Positions 32,801-41,201 of a DNA stretch of 64,000 bases are shown in pieces. Both the position numbers and the translations under genes were made by a program. Source of the stretch: Rodentibacter caecimuris (GTDB lineage Bacteria > Pseudomonadota > Gammaproteobacteria > Enterobacterales > Pasteurellaceae). Under the pieces are notes generated by a model that was given only the letters and a program-made list of their open reading frames with translations, had not been told where the DNA came from and did not search any database. The stretch lies in the NCBI RefSeq assembly GCF_001019715.1, contig NZ_BBXJ01000001.1, positions 2,480,001 to 2,544,000 on the forward strand. Reading direction: 5' to 3'. How positions within the stretch are numbered: the first letter of the stretch is position 1; each line of letters begins with the position of its first letter.

Positions 32801-35800
32801 TTCCAACTTTCACGCTACCGTTTTCGGTTAAGTTCAGGTCTTTGGCGAGTTTCACGCTTAAATTGCCGTCTTTGTTGATGACACCGAGGTTGTTATCCGT
32901 CAATTTCGCTTCATCGTTGACGCCACCGGTAATGTTTAGGATTTCGCCGAGTTTCTTCGCAATTTCTTCACCCTTATCACCTTTGAATTTCAAGCCGTCA
33001 TCTTTGGTTGCAATTTCACGCGTTTTGGTTGTTCCGTCCGGATTGGTGGTGTTGTACACCAAACGCTCAATGCCTTTACCACCTTTATCGTCGGTATCTA
33101 AGGTACCTGTTCCGTTAGCAACAGTAATATTAGCCGACGCATTTTTGCCGTCCGCACCTTTTGGACCGGTTAAGCCGATTGAACCGTCTTTACCGTTGAT
33201 CACAACAGATGAACCGTCTTTACCGTTCACGCCGATAGAACCGTCCACACCATCTTTACCGTCTTTACCTGCCTGACCAACTGTAATGTTATTTGATGTA
33301 GCAATCTCATAACCATTCGCAATTTGTTTAATAACAATATTGTTACCCGCATCTAATGTGAAGGTTTCATTGTTAGTCAACTGCTTGTCATTATCAGATA
33401 AATTGTCCGCTACCGTAGCATTACCATTAGTATCAGCGACTGATTTTGTTGCAAGATTGAATTTAACACCGCTTAACGCTGTGTTGGTAATATCTTTAGT
33501 TGCATTTTGTAAGTCGCCTACATTGACAGCATTCTTCAAGGCATCACCGGAGATATTATTTAACACATCATTAAAGGTTTTATCTACCGGAATAGTTGCG
33601 CCGTTTGGTAATACGCCGCTATCTACATTAGTAATTAATACCGGTGTAGAAGCATTGCCGCCGATAAATTTCACTGTGTTACTCGGTACGCTAGTAAGTG
33701 TGCCATTACTATCAACATAACTATTTGTAGTGTTAAAGGTAATGTTGGTTGTACCTGTTGCATTGTCATAAACTGCGTTAACCGATACACCTGTACCATT
33801 ATTAAAGTTCACCGTATTACCGTGTGTTACAAAATCAACCGCTTGACCGTTGTTTTGTAAGTTCCAACCGGCATTCAAGACATCGCCTACCGTCGCGGCA
33901 TTATTTTTCTTATCCTCATAATTTGTGGTATTCGGATTAGAGGTGGTTGTATTCGTAACATTATCTAAATTACCTTTTACATTGGTAATGGTTGTATTGC
34001 CGGCATTGAAACCATCTTTATTGATCGTTAAATCACCGATTGTTACGCTACCGTTTTCGGTCAGATTCAAGTCTTTCGCCAATTTAACGGTTAAATTACC
34101 GTCTTTGCTGATAACGCCGATATTATTATCGGTTAAGACATCTTTATTCGCACCACCGGTAATGTTTAGGGTAGAACCTAATTTCTTCGCAATTTCATCA
34201 CCGCTGTCGCCTTGGAACTTCAAGCCGTCATCTTTGGTTGCGATTTCGCGGGTAGTGATTGAGCCGTCCGTGTTAGTGGTATTGTAAACTAAACGGTTAA
34301 TGCCATCACCACCGTGAGTTGCGTTATCTAAAGTACCACTACCGTTTGCAACAGTGAAGTTCGCTGATGCGCCGTCTTTACCGTTGATGCCAATTGTGCC
34401 GTCTTTACCATTGAGCACAACAGATGAACCATCTTTACCATTCACACCGATCGTGCCATCTTTACCGTCTTTGCCGACAGTAACATTGGTAAAGCTTACA
34501 TTTTCCGCCGTGGCAATTTCATAACCATTATCAACTTGTTTAACCAGAATATTGGTGCTTTGATTTAGGTTAAAGGTTTCATTGTTATTGATACGTTTGT
34601 CTTTGGCCTGTGTTGCATCACCATTAGTTGCAAGCTCGAAGCCTGAATTTGCAATCGCCGTATAGAGCTGACCGCCGTTAACAGCCTCTTTACTGTCTTG
34701 GGCAACTTCACCATCCGCAACATTGGTAATTTTCTTATTACCGGCATTAATACCATCAATAGTCACATTTGGCCCACCATTAATAGTTAAGCCATTATCA
34801 TTGACTGTGGTATTGCCGATTGTAACGCTACCGTCTTTAGTCAAATTTAAGGTGTTATTGAGATTGACTTTTACTTTACCATCTTCAATTGTCGTATTGA
34901 GATTGCTGTTGCCGCCAACCACTTCAATTACATCACCTAATTGGTGGGTTACATTATTACCGTCTTGTGCTTTTAAGCCGAAACCTTTGCGCGCTTTGTC
35001 AATCGCATCAGTTGCGTTAGCATCTAAACCAACAGTGATATTGCTTCCATTTACAGCCGTAGTGGTATAGTTACTACCGACAATATCAAAACGTCCGCCG
35101 TTGGTAACATTAATTCCCGTAGCTGTATTATTTTGATCCGCGCCAACCGTAAAGTTTTGAATTGCATTATCAATTTTATCTTTCGCTGTTTTGCTTAAAT
35201 CAAAGCCAATCTCACCATTTTTAGCAGTCGTATTAATATAATCCGAACCTTTGAAAGTGATTTCATCACTTAATTTATTCGTTCCGTTACCTGTATCAGC
35301 TTTATATTTTAAGCTCACATCTCCGGTAAGTTTGCTCATATTGACAGACAAGTCATAATTTTTTGGTTGCGTTCCATTTGGCGTTACCATTACGCTACCA
35401 TCTGTTGAAGTAACAGTTGTACGACCATCGTCCACATATTTTTTGGTTGTCGCATCATTATCTGCAATCGGCGTACCGACATTAGTAATGTTATTACCAC
35501 CAAAATCGACTTTACCACCGTTTCGAACCGTTAAATTTCCGGTATCCACAGAACTAAAGTTAGGTGTTAATGAAGTGGCAATAGTTACTTTCTTAGCAGC
35601 TTGAGTAATATTGATGTTATCACCCGCTTCAATAGTAACTGTTTCACCCATGGCAACTTTTTCAGTTGTATTATTAGAAACATTACCTGTGCCTGATTTA
35701 GATGTGGTGAGATTCCAACCTTTCGCTACTTCATTGCTGATATTAGTTACATTTTGGTTAGTTGCATACAACTGGCTACCATTTACCGCATCTTTGCTGT

Positions 35801-38800
35801 TTTCCGCAATATCGCCGTCTTGAACGTTGGTAATTTTCTTGCTACCCGCATCAATACCTGCTTTAGTAATATTCGGTCCGCCGTTAATGGTTAAGCCATC
35901 TTTAGTCAGATTAACATCACCAATTTTTACATTACCGGCATCGGTCAAATTGAGGCTGTTATTTAAGTTAATCTTAACTTTACCGTCAGCCACTGTAGTA
36001 TTTAGGTTGCTGTTACCGCCTTCAATCTCGATCGCTTCACCTAATTGTTTGGTAACATTGCTACCATCTTGTGCTTTTAAACCAAAGCCTTTGTGTGCTT
36101 TTTCAATCGCTGAAGTCGCATTTTGATTTAGTGCAACCGTGATATTTTTACCGCTCACATTGGTTTCGATGTAGTTGCCGTCTTTGCCGACAATATCAAA
36201 ACGTCCGCCGTTCGTAATATTTAACCCTGTTGCTTGGTTATTTTTATCAGCTCCTACGGTAAAGTTTTGAATTGCATTATTGATTTTATTTTTAGCAGTA
36301 TCACTTAAATCAAAGGCAATTTGTCCATTTGAGGCATTGGTCGTAACATAATCAGAACCTTTAAACTTCACGGTTTCACTTAATTTGTTTTCACCGCTAG
36401 AGTTATTGTCGCCGGAGTATTTAAATTTCACATCTTCAGCAACTTTAGTCATATTCACGGACAAATCGTAATTTTTCGGATTTGTGCCTGTGCCGTTTAC
36501 TGTTACGCTACCGTCCGTGGAATTCACTGTCGTACGACCATCATCCACATATTTTTTGGTTGTCGCATCATTATCTGCTACCGGCGCACCAACATTAGTA
36601 ATGTTATTACCACCAAAATCGACTTTACCACCGTTTCGAACCGTTAAATTTCCGGTGTCCACAGAAGTAAAGTTAGGCATTAATGAAGTGGCAATAGTTA
36701 CTTTCTTAGCGGCTTGAGTAATATTAATATTGTCACCCGCTTCAATGGTAACTGTTTCACCCATGGCAACTTTTTCAGTTGTATTATTAGAAACATTACC
36801 TGTGCCTGATTTAGATGTGGTGAGATTCCAACCTTTCGCTACTTCATTGCTGATATTAGTTACATTTTGGTTAGTTGCATAAAGCTGGCTACCGTTTACT
36901 GCATCTTTGCTGGTATTAGAAATTTCACCTTCAGACACATTAGTAATCTTCTTATTACCCGCATCAATACCGCCTTTAACGACTTTAGGGCCATCATTAA
37001 TGGTTAAACCTGTGCTGTTTAACGTTGTATCGCCTAACTTAACGCTACCTGCATTTGTTAAATCAAGAGTATTGTTTAGAGTGACAGAATAATTTTTACC
37101 GCCGGTATCATTTGTTGTATTTTGAGTAACAATTAAATTAGAAGTGGTTGAATTAACACTTTCTTCTTTTTTAAGCTGATTTTTTGCCTCATCAGAAAGA
37201 TCAACCGAGTAATTTGTTACATTATTTGCACCAACTGTCTCCGTTACTTTTACTTTGTCAGACCCGTTGGTTACCGTAGATTTATCGGCATTTACCGTGT
37301 AAATAGTCTGATTATTAGCCCCTTTGTCTTCAGTAACATTAACGTTATTACCCGCTTTCACTTCAGTTTTTGAAGCTGCCGCTGATGCGTTTAATTGACT
37401 TAAGTTCACCGCATCAGTGCCGTTTGTACCATTCGCGACGTTAGTGATTTTCTTATCACCTGCGTTGATACCTTCTTTGGTAACTTTAGGTCCATTATTA
37501 ATGGTTAAACCAGTGCTGTTTAATACGGTATCACCTAGTTTGACACTACCTGCATCGGTGAGATTTAGGGTGTTGTTTAAATTAACTTTAACCTTACCAT
37601 TATCAACGAGGGTGTTAATATTCGAGTTATTGCCCTCAATATCAATGGTATTCCCCACCTTTTTACTAACATTGCCGTTTTGCGTATTTAAACCAAAGGT
37701 TGCTTTGTCACTTAAATCAAAGGAAACCGTGCCATTTTCTGCTTTCGTGGTGATTAAATTAGAACCTTTGAAATTAACACGATTACTCAGTGAATTTTCG
37801 CCCTGTGTATTATTATCACCTGAATATTTTAATTTCACGTCATTGGCAACTTTGGTCATATTCACTGAAAGATCATAATTCGCCGGATTTTGACCGCTCT
37901 TTGTGACATTTACACTTTTATCGGTAGAATTGACCGTCGTACGACCGTCATCAACATATTTTTTGGTTGTCGCATCATTGTCGTTAACCGGCGCACCAAT
38001 ATTCGCTAAAACATTACCACCAAAATTCACATTGCCGTTTGGTCGAATGGTTAAATTACCGGTATTGACACTACTAAAGTTAGGCGTAGAAGAGGTAGCA
38101 ATAGTGACTTTTTTACCTGATTGAGTAATGTTGATATTATCACCGGCATCAATCGTAACGGTGTCGCCCATTGCAACTTTAGTTAAATTACTACCGCTTA
38201 CATTACCCGTACCGGATTTAGAAGTCGTTACATTCCAACCTTTTGCAACTTCATTTTTTAGATTGGTTACATTATTACTTACATTCGTAACATTTTGATT
38301 AGTTGCATGAAGCTGACTACCGTTTACCGCATCTTTGCTATTCGCACCAATTGTACCGTCAGACACGTTAGTAAGTTTTTTATTACCCGCATTAATTCCG
38401 GTAGTAGTTACACTTGGGCCATTATTAATGGTTAAACCTGTGCTGTTCAGATTAGTATTGCCAAGTTTTACATTTCCGTTATTACCCAAATCCAAACTAT
38501 TATTTAAGTTGATCTGAATTTTCCCGTTAGCAACAGTAGTATTAATGTTACTATTGCCGCCAATAACATCGACATACTCACCTAGTTTTTTATTAACCGT
38601 CTGATTATCTTGTGCTTTTAAGCCAAAACCTTTGGCAATATCCCTTGCATTATTGGTGATATTTTGCGCATTCTTAGTAATGTTTTGCGCATTTTTGCTC
38701 ACATTATCAATGGCTTCTTTAGATTTTTGTGATAAATCTACTTTGATACTGGTGCCATCAACGGCTGTAGTAAGATAGCTTTCGTTACCGCTAACAATGT

Positions 38801-39668
38801 CAAAGCGTTTTTGATCTTTAGTGACATTAATACCCGTAGCATTATGATTTTTATCAGCACCTACCACAAAATCGGTCAAGCCACTACTTACATTATCTAA
38901 AGCCCTCACTACGGCATAAAGTTGCGAACCATTGATCGCATCGGTAGAATTGCTCGCAACGCGACCGGCTGCTACATTTTGAATTTGGCGATACTGATAT
39001 ACCCAATTGGAACTACCACTACTCGTTCCACCTTGGCCAAATAAAGAGCCTGAACCAATGGATAATACGGATGTATTTTGTTTATCAGTCGTTGGTTGTC
39101 CTGCATAAGTATAGGTATTACCTCCTATCGTTATGCTTTTCGTTTCATTACCGGTATTTAGAGGTCCAGATACAGAATATGCGCCCAATGAAACACTACC
39201 AGCTGGCGCTTTGTCTACACTTCTAACAGCTGCAGAACGTCCTAACGCAACAGCTTCAATAGTGTTACCAATGTATGCAGCGCCACCAATAGCGATAGAA
39301 CCTCTTGCATCAAATCTGTTTGCGCTAGCAGGATCACTAACAGCACCGCTCCCAACTACACGAGCTCTGGTTGTACGAGATTCATAGCCACCTTGGATAC
39401 CACCTAACACCCCTGATTCACTAATCGCGATCGTACCGTAAGGCGCAGTTCCACCCTCAACAGCCGCCATAGATAAGCTAGCAGATCCAACTGCTAATAA
39501 CGCTACAGCTATCTTGGATAAACTAAAAGATATCTTCTCTTTTGCTGATTTGCTCCCAACTACATCCGAAAATAATGAACTTGATTTACTATACCCTTTC
39601 GCTAACTCAGATACAGCCACCCAAGCGCTAATTGATTGGTTCCAAATTACTTTAAATATTTTATTCAT
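26829..39668 (-). CDS. Giant trimeric autotransporter adhesin (YadA/Hsf type) with collagen-like blocks
   Basis: 4279 residues. The N-terminus MNKIFKVIWNQSISAWVAVS is an extended signal peptide region of type V secretion, with likely cleavage near residue 69 (SMA-A). A YadA-like head follows (repeats of the SIAIGGAA / AVALGRSA / SVSLGAYS kind), then a first neck (STDAINGSQLYAV, near 240). The stalk repeats necks (SKDAVNGSQLYATNQNV), GWNL Trp-ring-type modules (NAGWNLQNNGQAVDFV occurs three times) and seven Gly-X-Y-like blocks such as GLTGPKGADGKDG. The last ~75 residues are the trimeric YadA anchor (GVGVGYQW end), preceded by a short coiled coil. It would form a long surface fibre for adhesion. 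Asn-X-Ser/Thr sequons are extremely frequent. The frame is open throughout, so the gene is intact. The Shine-Dalgarno AAGGAAA precedes ATG 39668. Promoter-linked TAAA repeats suggest phase variation. Confidence 0.96.
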   Translation of the reverse strand: MNKIFKVIWNQSISAWVAVSELAKGYSKSSSLFSDVVGSKSAKEKISFSLSKIAVALLAVGSASLSMAAVEGGTAPYGTIAISESGVLGGIQGGYESRTTRARVVGSGAVSDPASANRFDARGSIAIGGAAYIGNTIEAVALGRSAAVRSVDKAPAGSVSLGAYSVSGPLNTGNETKSITIGGNTYTYAGQPTTDKQNTSVLSIGSGSLFGQGGTSSGSSNWVYQYRQIQNVAAGRVASNSTDAINGSQLYAVVRALDNVSSGLTDFVVGADKNHNATGINVTKDQKRFDIVSGNESYLTTAVDGTSIKVDLSQKSKEAIDNVSKNAQNITKNAQNITNNARDIAKGFGLKAQDNQTVNKKLGEYVDVIGGNSNINTTVANGKIQINLNNSLDLGNNGNVKLGNTNLNSTGLTINNGPSVTTTGINAGNKKLTNVSDGTIGANSKDAVNGSQLHATNQNVTNVSNNVTNLKNEVAKGWNVTTSKSGTGNVSGSNLTKVAMGDTVTIDAGDNINITQSGKKVTIATSSTPNFSSVNTGNLTIRPNGNVNFGGNVLANIGAPVNDNDATTKKYVDDGRTTVNSTDKSVNVTKSGQNPANYDLSVNMTKVANDVKLKYSGDNNTQGENSLSNRVNFKGSNLITTKAENGTVSFDLSDKATFGLNTQNGNVSKKVGNTIDIEGNNSNINTLVDNGKVKVNLNNTLNLTDAGSVKLGDTVLNSTGLTINNGPKVTKEGINAGDKKITNVANGTNGTDAVNLSQLNASAAASKTEVKAGNNVNVTEDKGANNQTIYTVNADKSTVTNGSDKVKVTETVGANNVTNYSVDLSDEAKNQLKKEESVNSTTSNLIVTQNTTNDTGGKNYSVTLNNTLDLTNAGSVKLGDTTLNSTGLTINDGPKVVKGGIDAGNKKITNVSEGEISNTSKDAVNGSQLYATNQNVTNISNEVAKGWNLTTSKSGTGNVSNNTTEKVAMGETVTIEAGDNINITQAAKKVTIATSLMPNFTSVDTGNLTVRNGGKVDFGGNNITNVGAPVADNDATTKKYVDDGRTTVNSTDGSVTVNGTGTNPKNYDLSVNMTKVAEDVKFKYSGDNNSSGENKLSETVKFKGSDYVTTNASNGQIAFDLSDTAKNKINNAIQNFTVGADKNNQATGLNITNGGRFDIVGKDGNYIETNVSGKNITVALNQNATSAIEKAHKGFGLKAQDGSNVTKQLGEAIEIEGGNSNLNTTVADGKVKINLNNSLNLTDAGNVKIGDVNLTKDGLTINGGPNITKAGIDAGSKKITNVQDGDIAENSKDAVNGSQLYATNQNVTNISNEVAKGWNLTTSKSGTGNVSNNTTEKVAMGETVTIEAGDNINITQAAKKVTIATSLTPNFSSVDTGNLTVRNGGKVDFGGNNITNVGTPIADNDATTKKYVDDGRTTVTSTDGSVMVTPNGTQPKNYDLSVNMSKLTGDVSLKYKADTGNGTNKLSDEITFKGSDYINTTAKNGEIGFDLSKTAKDKIDNAIQNFTVGADQNNTATGINVTNGGRFDIVGSNYTTTAVNGSNITVGLDANATDAIDKARKGFGLKAQDGNNVTHQLGDVIEVVGGNSNLNTTIEDGKVKVNLNNTLNLTKDGSVTIGNTTVNDNGLTINGGPNVTIDGINAGNKKITNVADGEVAQDSKEAVNGGQLYTAIANSGFELATNGDATQAKDKRINNNETFNLNQSTNILVKQVDNGYEIATAENVSFTNVTVGKDGKDGTIGVNGKDGSSVVLNGKDGTIGINGKDGASANFTVANGSGTLDNATHGGDGINRLVYNTTNTDGSITTREIATKDDGLKFQGDSGDEIAKKLGSTLNITGGANKDVLTDNNIGVISKDGNLTVKLAKDLNLTENGSVTIGDLTINKDGFNAGNTTITNVKGNLDNVTNTTTSNPNTTNYEDKKNNAATVGDVLNAGWNLQNNGQAVDFVTHGNTVNFNNGTGVSVNAVYDNATGTTNITFNTTNSYVDSNGTLTSVPSNTVKFIGGNASTPVLITNVDSGVLPNGATIPVDKTFNDVLNNISGDALKNAVNVGDLQNATKDITNTALSGVKFNLATKSVADTNGNATVADNLSDNDKQLTNNETFTLDAGNNIVIKQIANGYEIATSNNITVGQAGKDGKDGVDGSIGVNGKDGSSVVINGKDGSIGLTGPKGADGKNASANITVANGTGTLDTDDKGGKGIERLVYNTTNPDGTTKTREIATKDDGLKFKGDKGEEIAKKLGEILNITGGVNDEAKLTDNNLGVINKDGNLSVKLAKDLNLTENGSVKVGNVNLTKDGLTIANGPSVMGDGINAGDKKITNVTAGTLSADSKDAVNGSQLYATNQNVTNISNEVAKGWNLTTAQSGTGKVSGNTTEKVAMGETVTIEAGDNINITQSGKKVTIATSNNITVGAAGKNGQDGVDGTIGVNGKDGSAVVINGKDGSIGLTGPKGADGKNGAGIALNGKDGTIGINGKDGASANFTVKDGSGTLDETGKGKEGITRLVYNTTNTDGTTTTREIATKDDGLKFKGDNGNEIAKKLGETLNIIGGVNDEAKLTDNNIGVINKDGNLTVKLAKDLNLTENGSVAIGNVTLNKDGFNAGNTTITNVTSNLDPVANNTTSNPDSTGNKYANVTNNAATVGDVLNAGWNLQNNGQAVDFVTHGNTVNFKNGQGVKVGTTYNSTTGTTDITFNSTNSYVDDNGNATAEPTNKVKFIGANASAPVAITNVDSGVLPNNATIPTGQTFNDVLNNLSGDALNNAVNAGDLKNATKDITNSTLSAVGFALTSKAVANTNGQSSEKDGLSEADKRLTNNETFTLDAGNNVRIKQIENGYEVATAENVTFTNITVGKDGKDGVDGTIGVNGKDGASVVLNGKDGSIGLTGPKGKDGKDGASANLTVVNGTGTLDETGKGKEGITRLVYNTTNTDGSTTTREIATKDDGLKFKGDNGDEIAKKLGETLNITGGLTDSNKLTDNNLGVVNQAGSLVIKLAKDLNLTKDGSLTIGNTTLNDNGFTLVGGPNVTTSGIDAGDKKITNVSDGDVSNNSKDAINGGQLYTAITNSGFNLTTKSVAGTNGQASADGLSDEDKRLANNETFTLDAGNNLVIKQIANGYEIATANNITVGAAGKDGKDGVDGSIGVNGKDGASVVLNGKDGSIGLTGPKGADGKDGVSANISVKDGAKGLDGNDGKNGESKTRIEYVKPNGDKETVATLNDGLKFKGDDGKEIAKKLNETLSITGGADKDKLTDGNIGVNNNNGTLEVKLSKDLNLTENGSVTIGNVTINKDGFNAGNTTITNVKGNLGNVTNDTKSNPDTSGNKYQNITNNAATVGDVLNAGWNLQNNGQAVDFVTHGNTVNFNNGTGVSVNAVYDNATGTTNITFNTTNSYVDSNGALTNVPSNTVKFIGGNATAPVLITNVDSGVLPNGTLISGNDTFNDVLNNITGDALKNAVNVGDLKNATKDITNTTLSAVGFALKSAKVAGSNGVVETADDLSEEGKRLTNNETFNLNAGNNIVIKQINDGYEIATSNNITVGKDGKDGVDGKIGVNGKDGASVVLNGKDGSIGLTGPRGADGKDGASVNITVANGTGTLDTDDKGGKGIERLVYNTTNADGSTTTREIATKDDGLKFKGDNGEEIAKKLGETLNITGGVTDPTKLTNDNIGVTNENGNLSVKLSKDLNLTKDGSVTIGNTTLNDKGLTIAGGPSVTIDGIDAGNKRITKVADGVDPTDAVNLSQLNRSMAAAKTEVTAGKNVNVTSSTGANNQTIYTVNAEKSVVKGSDSVKVTANRDEANFTTTYDIDLSDEMKKQIAKEESVSTGDTNVKVVANGTNASGGKDFAVSLNKDLNLTKDGSVTIGGTTLKEGNLTMGNTTVGNDGLTIKDGPSITQNGINAGNKVVNNVADGDISPNSKQAINGGQLHTAIANSGFNLATNGQDTATDKRINNNDTFNLNQGNNIVVKQIDNGYEISTGNNLVIGEKGEPGQNGQPGKDGVDGSIGVNGKDGSSVVINGKDGSIGLTGPKGSDGKDGVSANISVKDGAKGLDGNDGKNGESKTRIVYEKPNGQTEEVATLNDGLKFKGDDGKEIAKKLNETLNITGGANGKLTDKNIGVVNEGGNLTVKLAENITLGDNGSVNIGNTTVNNDGLTIKGGPSVTTSGINAGNKVISNVAPGVKPTDAVNKAQLDQVRGDVYNVNNRVDKLDKRVRGIGANAAAAASLPQVMLPGKSMVAAAASGYSGASAVALGYSRASDNGKVILKLTGTANSAGHYSGGVGVGYQW
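27510..34490 (-). repeat. Seven collagen-like repeat blocks inside the adhesin gene
   Basis: Blocks rich in GKDG, VNGKDG, GSIGLTGPKG triplets lie near 34.35-34.49, 33.14-33.29, 32.22-32.44, 30.98-31.14, 30.09-30.31, 28.93-29.09 and 27.51-27.73 kb. Several are nearly identical at DNA level, alternating with longer units that carry TREIATKDDGLKF and KKLGETLNITGG. Such long near-identical units favour recombination and make short-read assembly risky. Confidence 0.85.
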
Positions 39669-39729
39669 GTGATTTCCTTTTCATCAATGTCATCCAAATC
39701 GACCTAAAGTCAATTATAGTTAAGCTCAT
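39661..39729 (-). CDS. Possible 22-codon leader ORF overlapping the adhesin start
   Basis: An ATG at 39729 sits eight bases after a perfect AGGAG and opens a 22-residue frame (begins MSLTIIDF). Its stop codon overlaps the adhesin start (ATGAATAA). This arrangement would allow translational coupling. The AGGAG lies in the loop and arm of a hairpin with 7-bp arms (39733-39749, TATACTC-TAG-GAGTATA). No homologue is known to me; it may be a chance ORF. Confidence 0.35.
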   Translation of the reverse strand: MSLTIIDFRSIWMTLMKRKSHE

Positions 39730-39760
39730 TTCTATACTCCTAGAGTATAAAAATTGCCAG

Positions 39761-39790
39761 ATTCTATCTTAAAGTTTGTTGCAAAAACAA
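39761..39790 (-). promoter_or_regulatory. Candidate core promoter of the adhesin gene
   Basis: On the minus strand TTGTTT (39790-39785) and TAGAAT (39766-39761) are 18 bases apart. An alternative -10 is TATACT near 39744-39749. The tetranucleotide tract begins 27 bases upstream of the -35, so its length would change the distance between the promoter and any upstream activator or repressor rather than the spacer itself. Confidence 0.45.
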
Positions 39791-39816
39791 CCTATTTTTT
39801 GTAAAGGAAATGTAAA

Positions 39817-39902
<86 letters not shown>

Positions 39903-39973
39903 CAAGATGTTACATCTTAAAAAGATAAAAACAACACTTAATTAAACAATTTCAAAATTTATATATACCACTT

Positions 39974-40291
39974 TTAATACTCTATTTTAATCGGCAAGTC
40001 AGACCTCATCCAACTATCAAATCCGCCAATTATGCTATAGACATTTTCATAACCTTGTTTCGCTAAAAATTCTGCTACGTTACGGCTACTTATACCGTGA
40101 TAGCAAATAACAATGATTGGAGAATCAAAATCCACTAATTCCTCAAATTGTAAAAAGGTTTGATTCGTTAAATGAAATGCACCCTTTGGGTGTGAATAGG
40201 TATAACGCTGTGCATCACGCACATCGGCAAGTATGGCACCCTGTTGTACCATTTCCCACGCTTGTTGTGGGGTAATTTCTTTAAACGACAT
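39974..40291 (-). CDS. glpE: Thiosulfate sulfurtransferase GlpE (single rhodanese domain)
   Basis: 105 residues. It transfers sulfane sulfur from thiosulfate to cyanide or thiols. The active-site loop CYHGISS starts at Cys63, which carries the persulphide. Substrate-binding [10 protein letters not shown] lies near residue 21 and the family end GGFDSWM is present. It shares one base with the upstream rarD stop, so it is co-transcribed. The same rarD-glpE order is known to me from H. influenzae. Confidence 0.94.
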   Translation of the reverse strand: MSFKEITPQQAWEMVQQGAILADVRDAQRYTYSHPKGAFHLTNQTFLQFEELVDFDSPIIVICYHGISSRNVAEFLAKQGYENVYSIIGGFDSWMRSDLPIKIEY

Positions 40292-41169
40292 TATAAAGAT
40301 CCCTTTGCGTGTTGTTTATACACGCCATCAATAATCACAAGGCTCATCGCCAACACTAAACAAATAAAAAGCGGGTAACTTTCCCCATCAATTTTTTCGC
40401 CGATAAAAAACGAAACAAACACCATCATAATGGTTTCTACATAGCCCAATAGCCCGAGTAAATTCATCGGCAGCATATTGCTGGCAATCACATAAGCAAT
40501 CAGCGCTGTACCACTGATCAAACCAAGCAATATCAATAATCCCCAGATATTCGGGTTAGTTTGTTCCACCACTATAAAATCCGTCTGCAAAGCAAAATAA
40601 ATACTAATCGGGATTAAACTGAGCATCTCAAGGCAAAAGGAAGCAAGATCGGTATTTTTTAACGCTTTTCGAATTGAAAAATATGAGGTATAACCGATAC
40701 AAATCACAATAGCTTCCCAAGATAATCCGCCTTTAATCACAATATTTGAAATCACACCGAGAGCAGCAATTAATACGGCAATAAGTTTAAAGGCGGAAAT
40801 GCGTTCTTTAAAAATTAACCGTCCGGCTGCCACCATCACAATGGGTAACAATAAATAGCCAAAAGAGACGCTTAATGAACTCCCATTGTTCGGCGCCCAT
40901 AAAAACAACCACATTTGAAATCCCATTAATGCTCCGCAAAGAATATAGGAAAGCGCAAAGTGCGGTCGTTTTTGAAGATGTTTTAAACGTTCGATAAGGG
41001 CATTTTTTTGTTTAAAAATCAGTACGGCTAATATGACAAAAGGAAAGGTAAAAATCATTCGATAACCGAAAATATCCGTACCGCTCAGAGGTTTGAGCAA
41101 CGTAGAAAAATAATAGAGATAGCCAAACAAAAAGGAGGCTAACAGTGAAACGAGAATACCTTTTAACAT
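40291..41169 (-). CDS. rarD: RarD-type EamA-family inner-membrane transporter
   Basis: 292 residues with ten predicted transmembrane helices in two EamA halves (helices start at [16 protein letters not shown] and end at [11 protein letters not shown]). The family exports metabolites; RarD was linked to chloramphenicol sensitivity in Pseudomonas and has no firm substrate. It begins 32 bases from the ilvY stop and runs into glpE. An uptake signal lies inside at 40958-40966. Confidence 0.9.
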   Translation of the reverse strand: MLKGILVSLLASFLFGYLYYFSTLLKPLSGTDIFGYRMIFTFPFVILAVLIFKQKNALIERLKHLQKRPHFALSYILCGALMGFQMWLFLWAPNNGSSLSVSFGYLLLPIVMVAAGRLIFKERISAFKLIAVLIAALGVISNIVIKGGLSWEAIVICIGYTSYFSIRKALKNTDLASFCLEMLSLIPISIYFALQTDFIVVEQTNPNIWGLLILLGLISGTALIAYVIASNMLPMNLLGLLGYVETIMMVFVSFFIGEKIDGESYPLFICLVLAMSLVIIDGVYKQHAKGSL

Positions 41170-41201
41170 AGGAAATCCTTAATCTGAATTGTCACGCCAT
41201 T

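Noticed and set aside
27166-38517. Many open frames on the plus strand opposite the giant adhesin (up to 266 codons)
   Set aside because: They mirror the repetitive adhesin sequence, are Pro/Ser/Leu-rich artefacts of Gly/Asn/Thr codons read backwards, repeat with the adhesin modules and lack ribosome sites.
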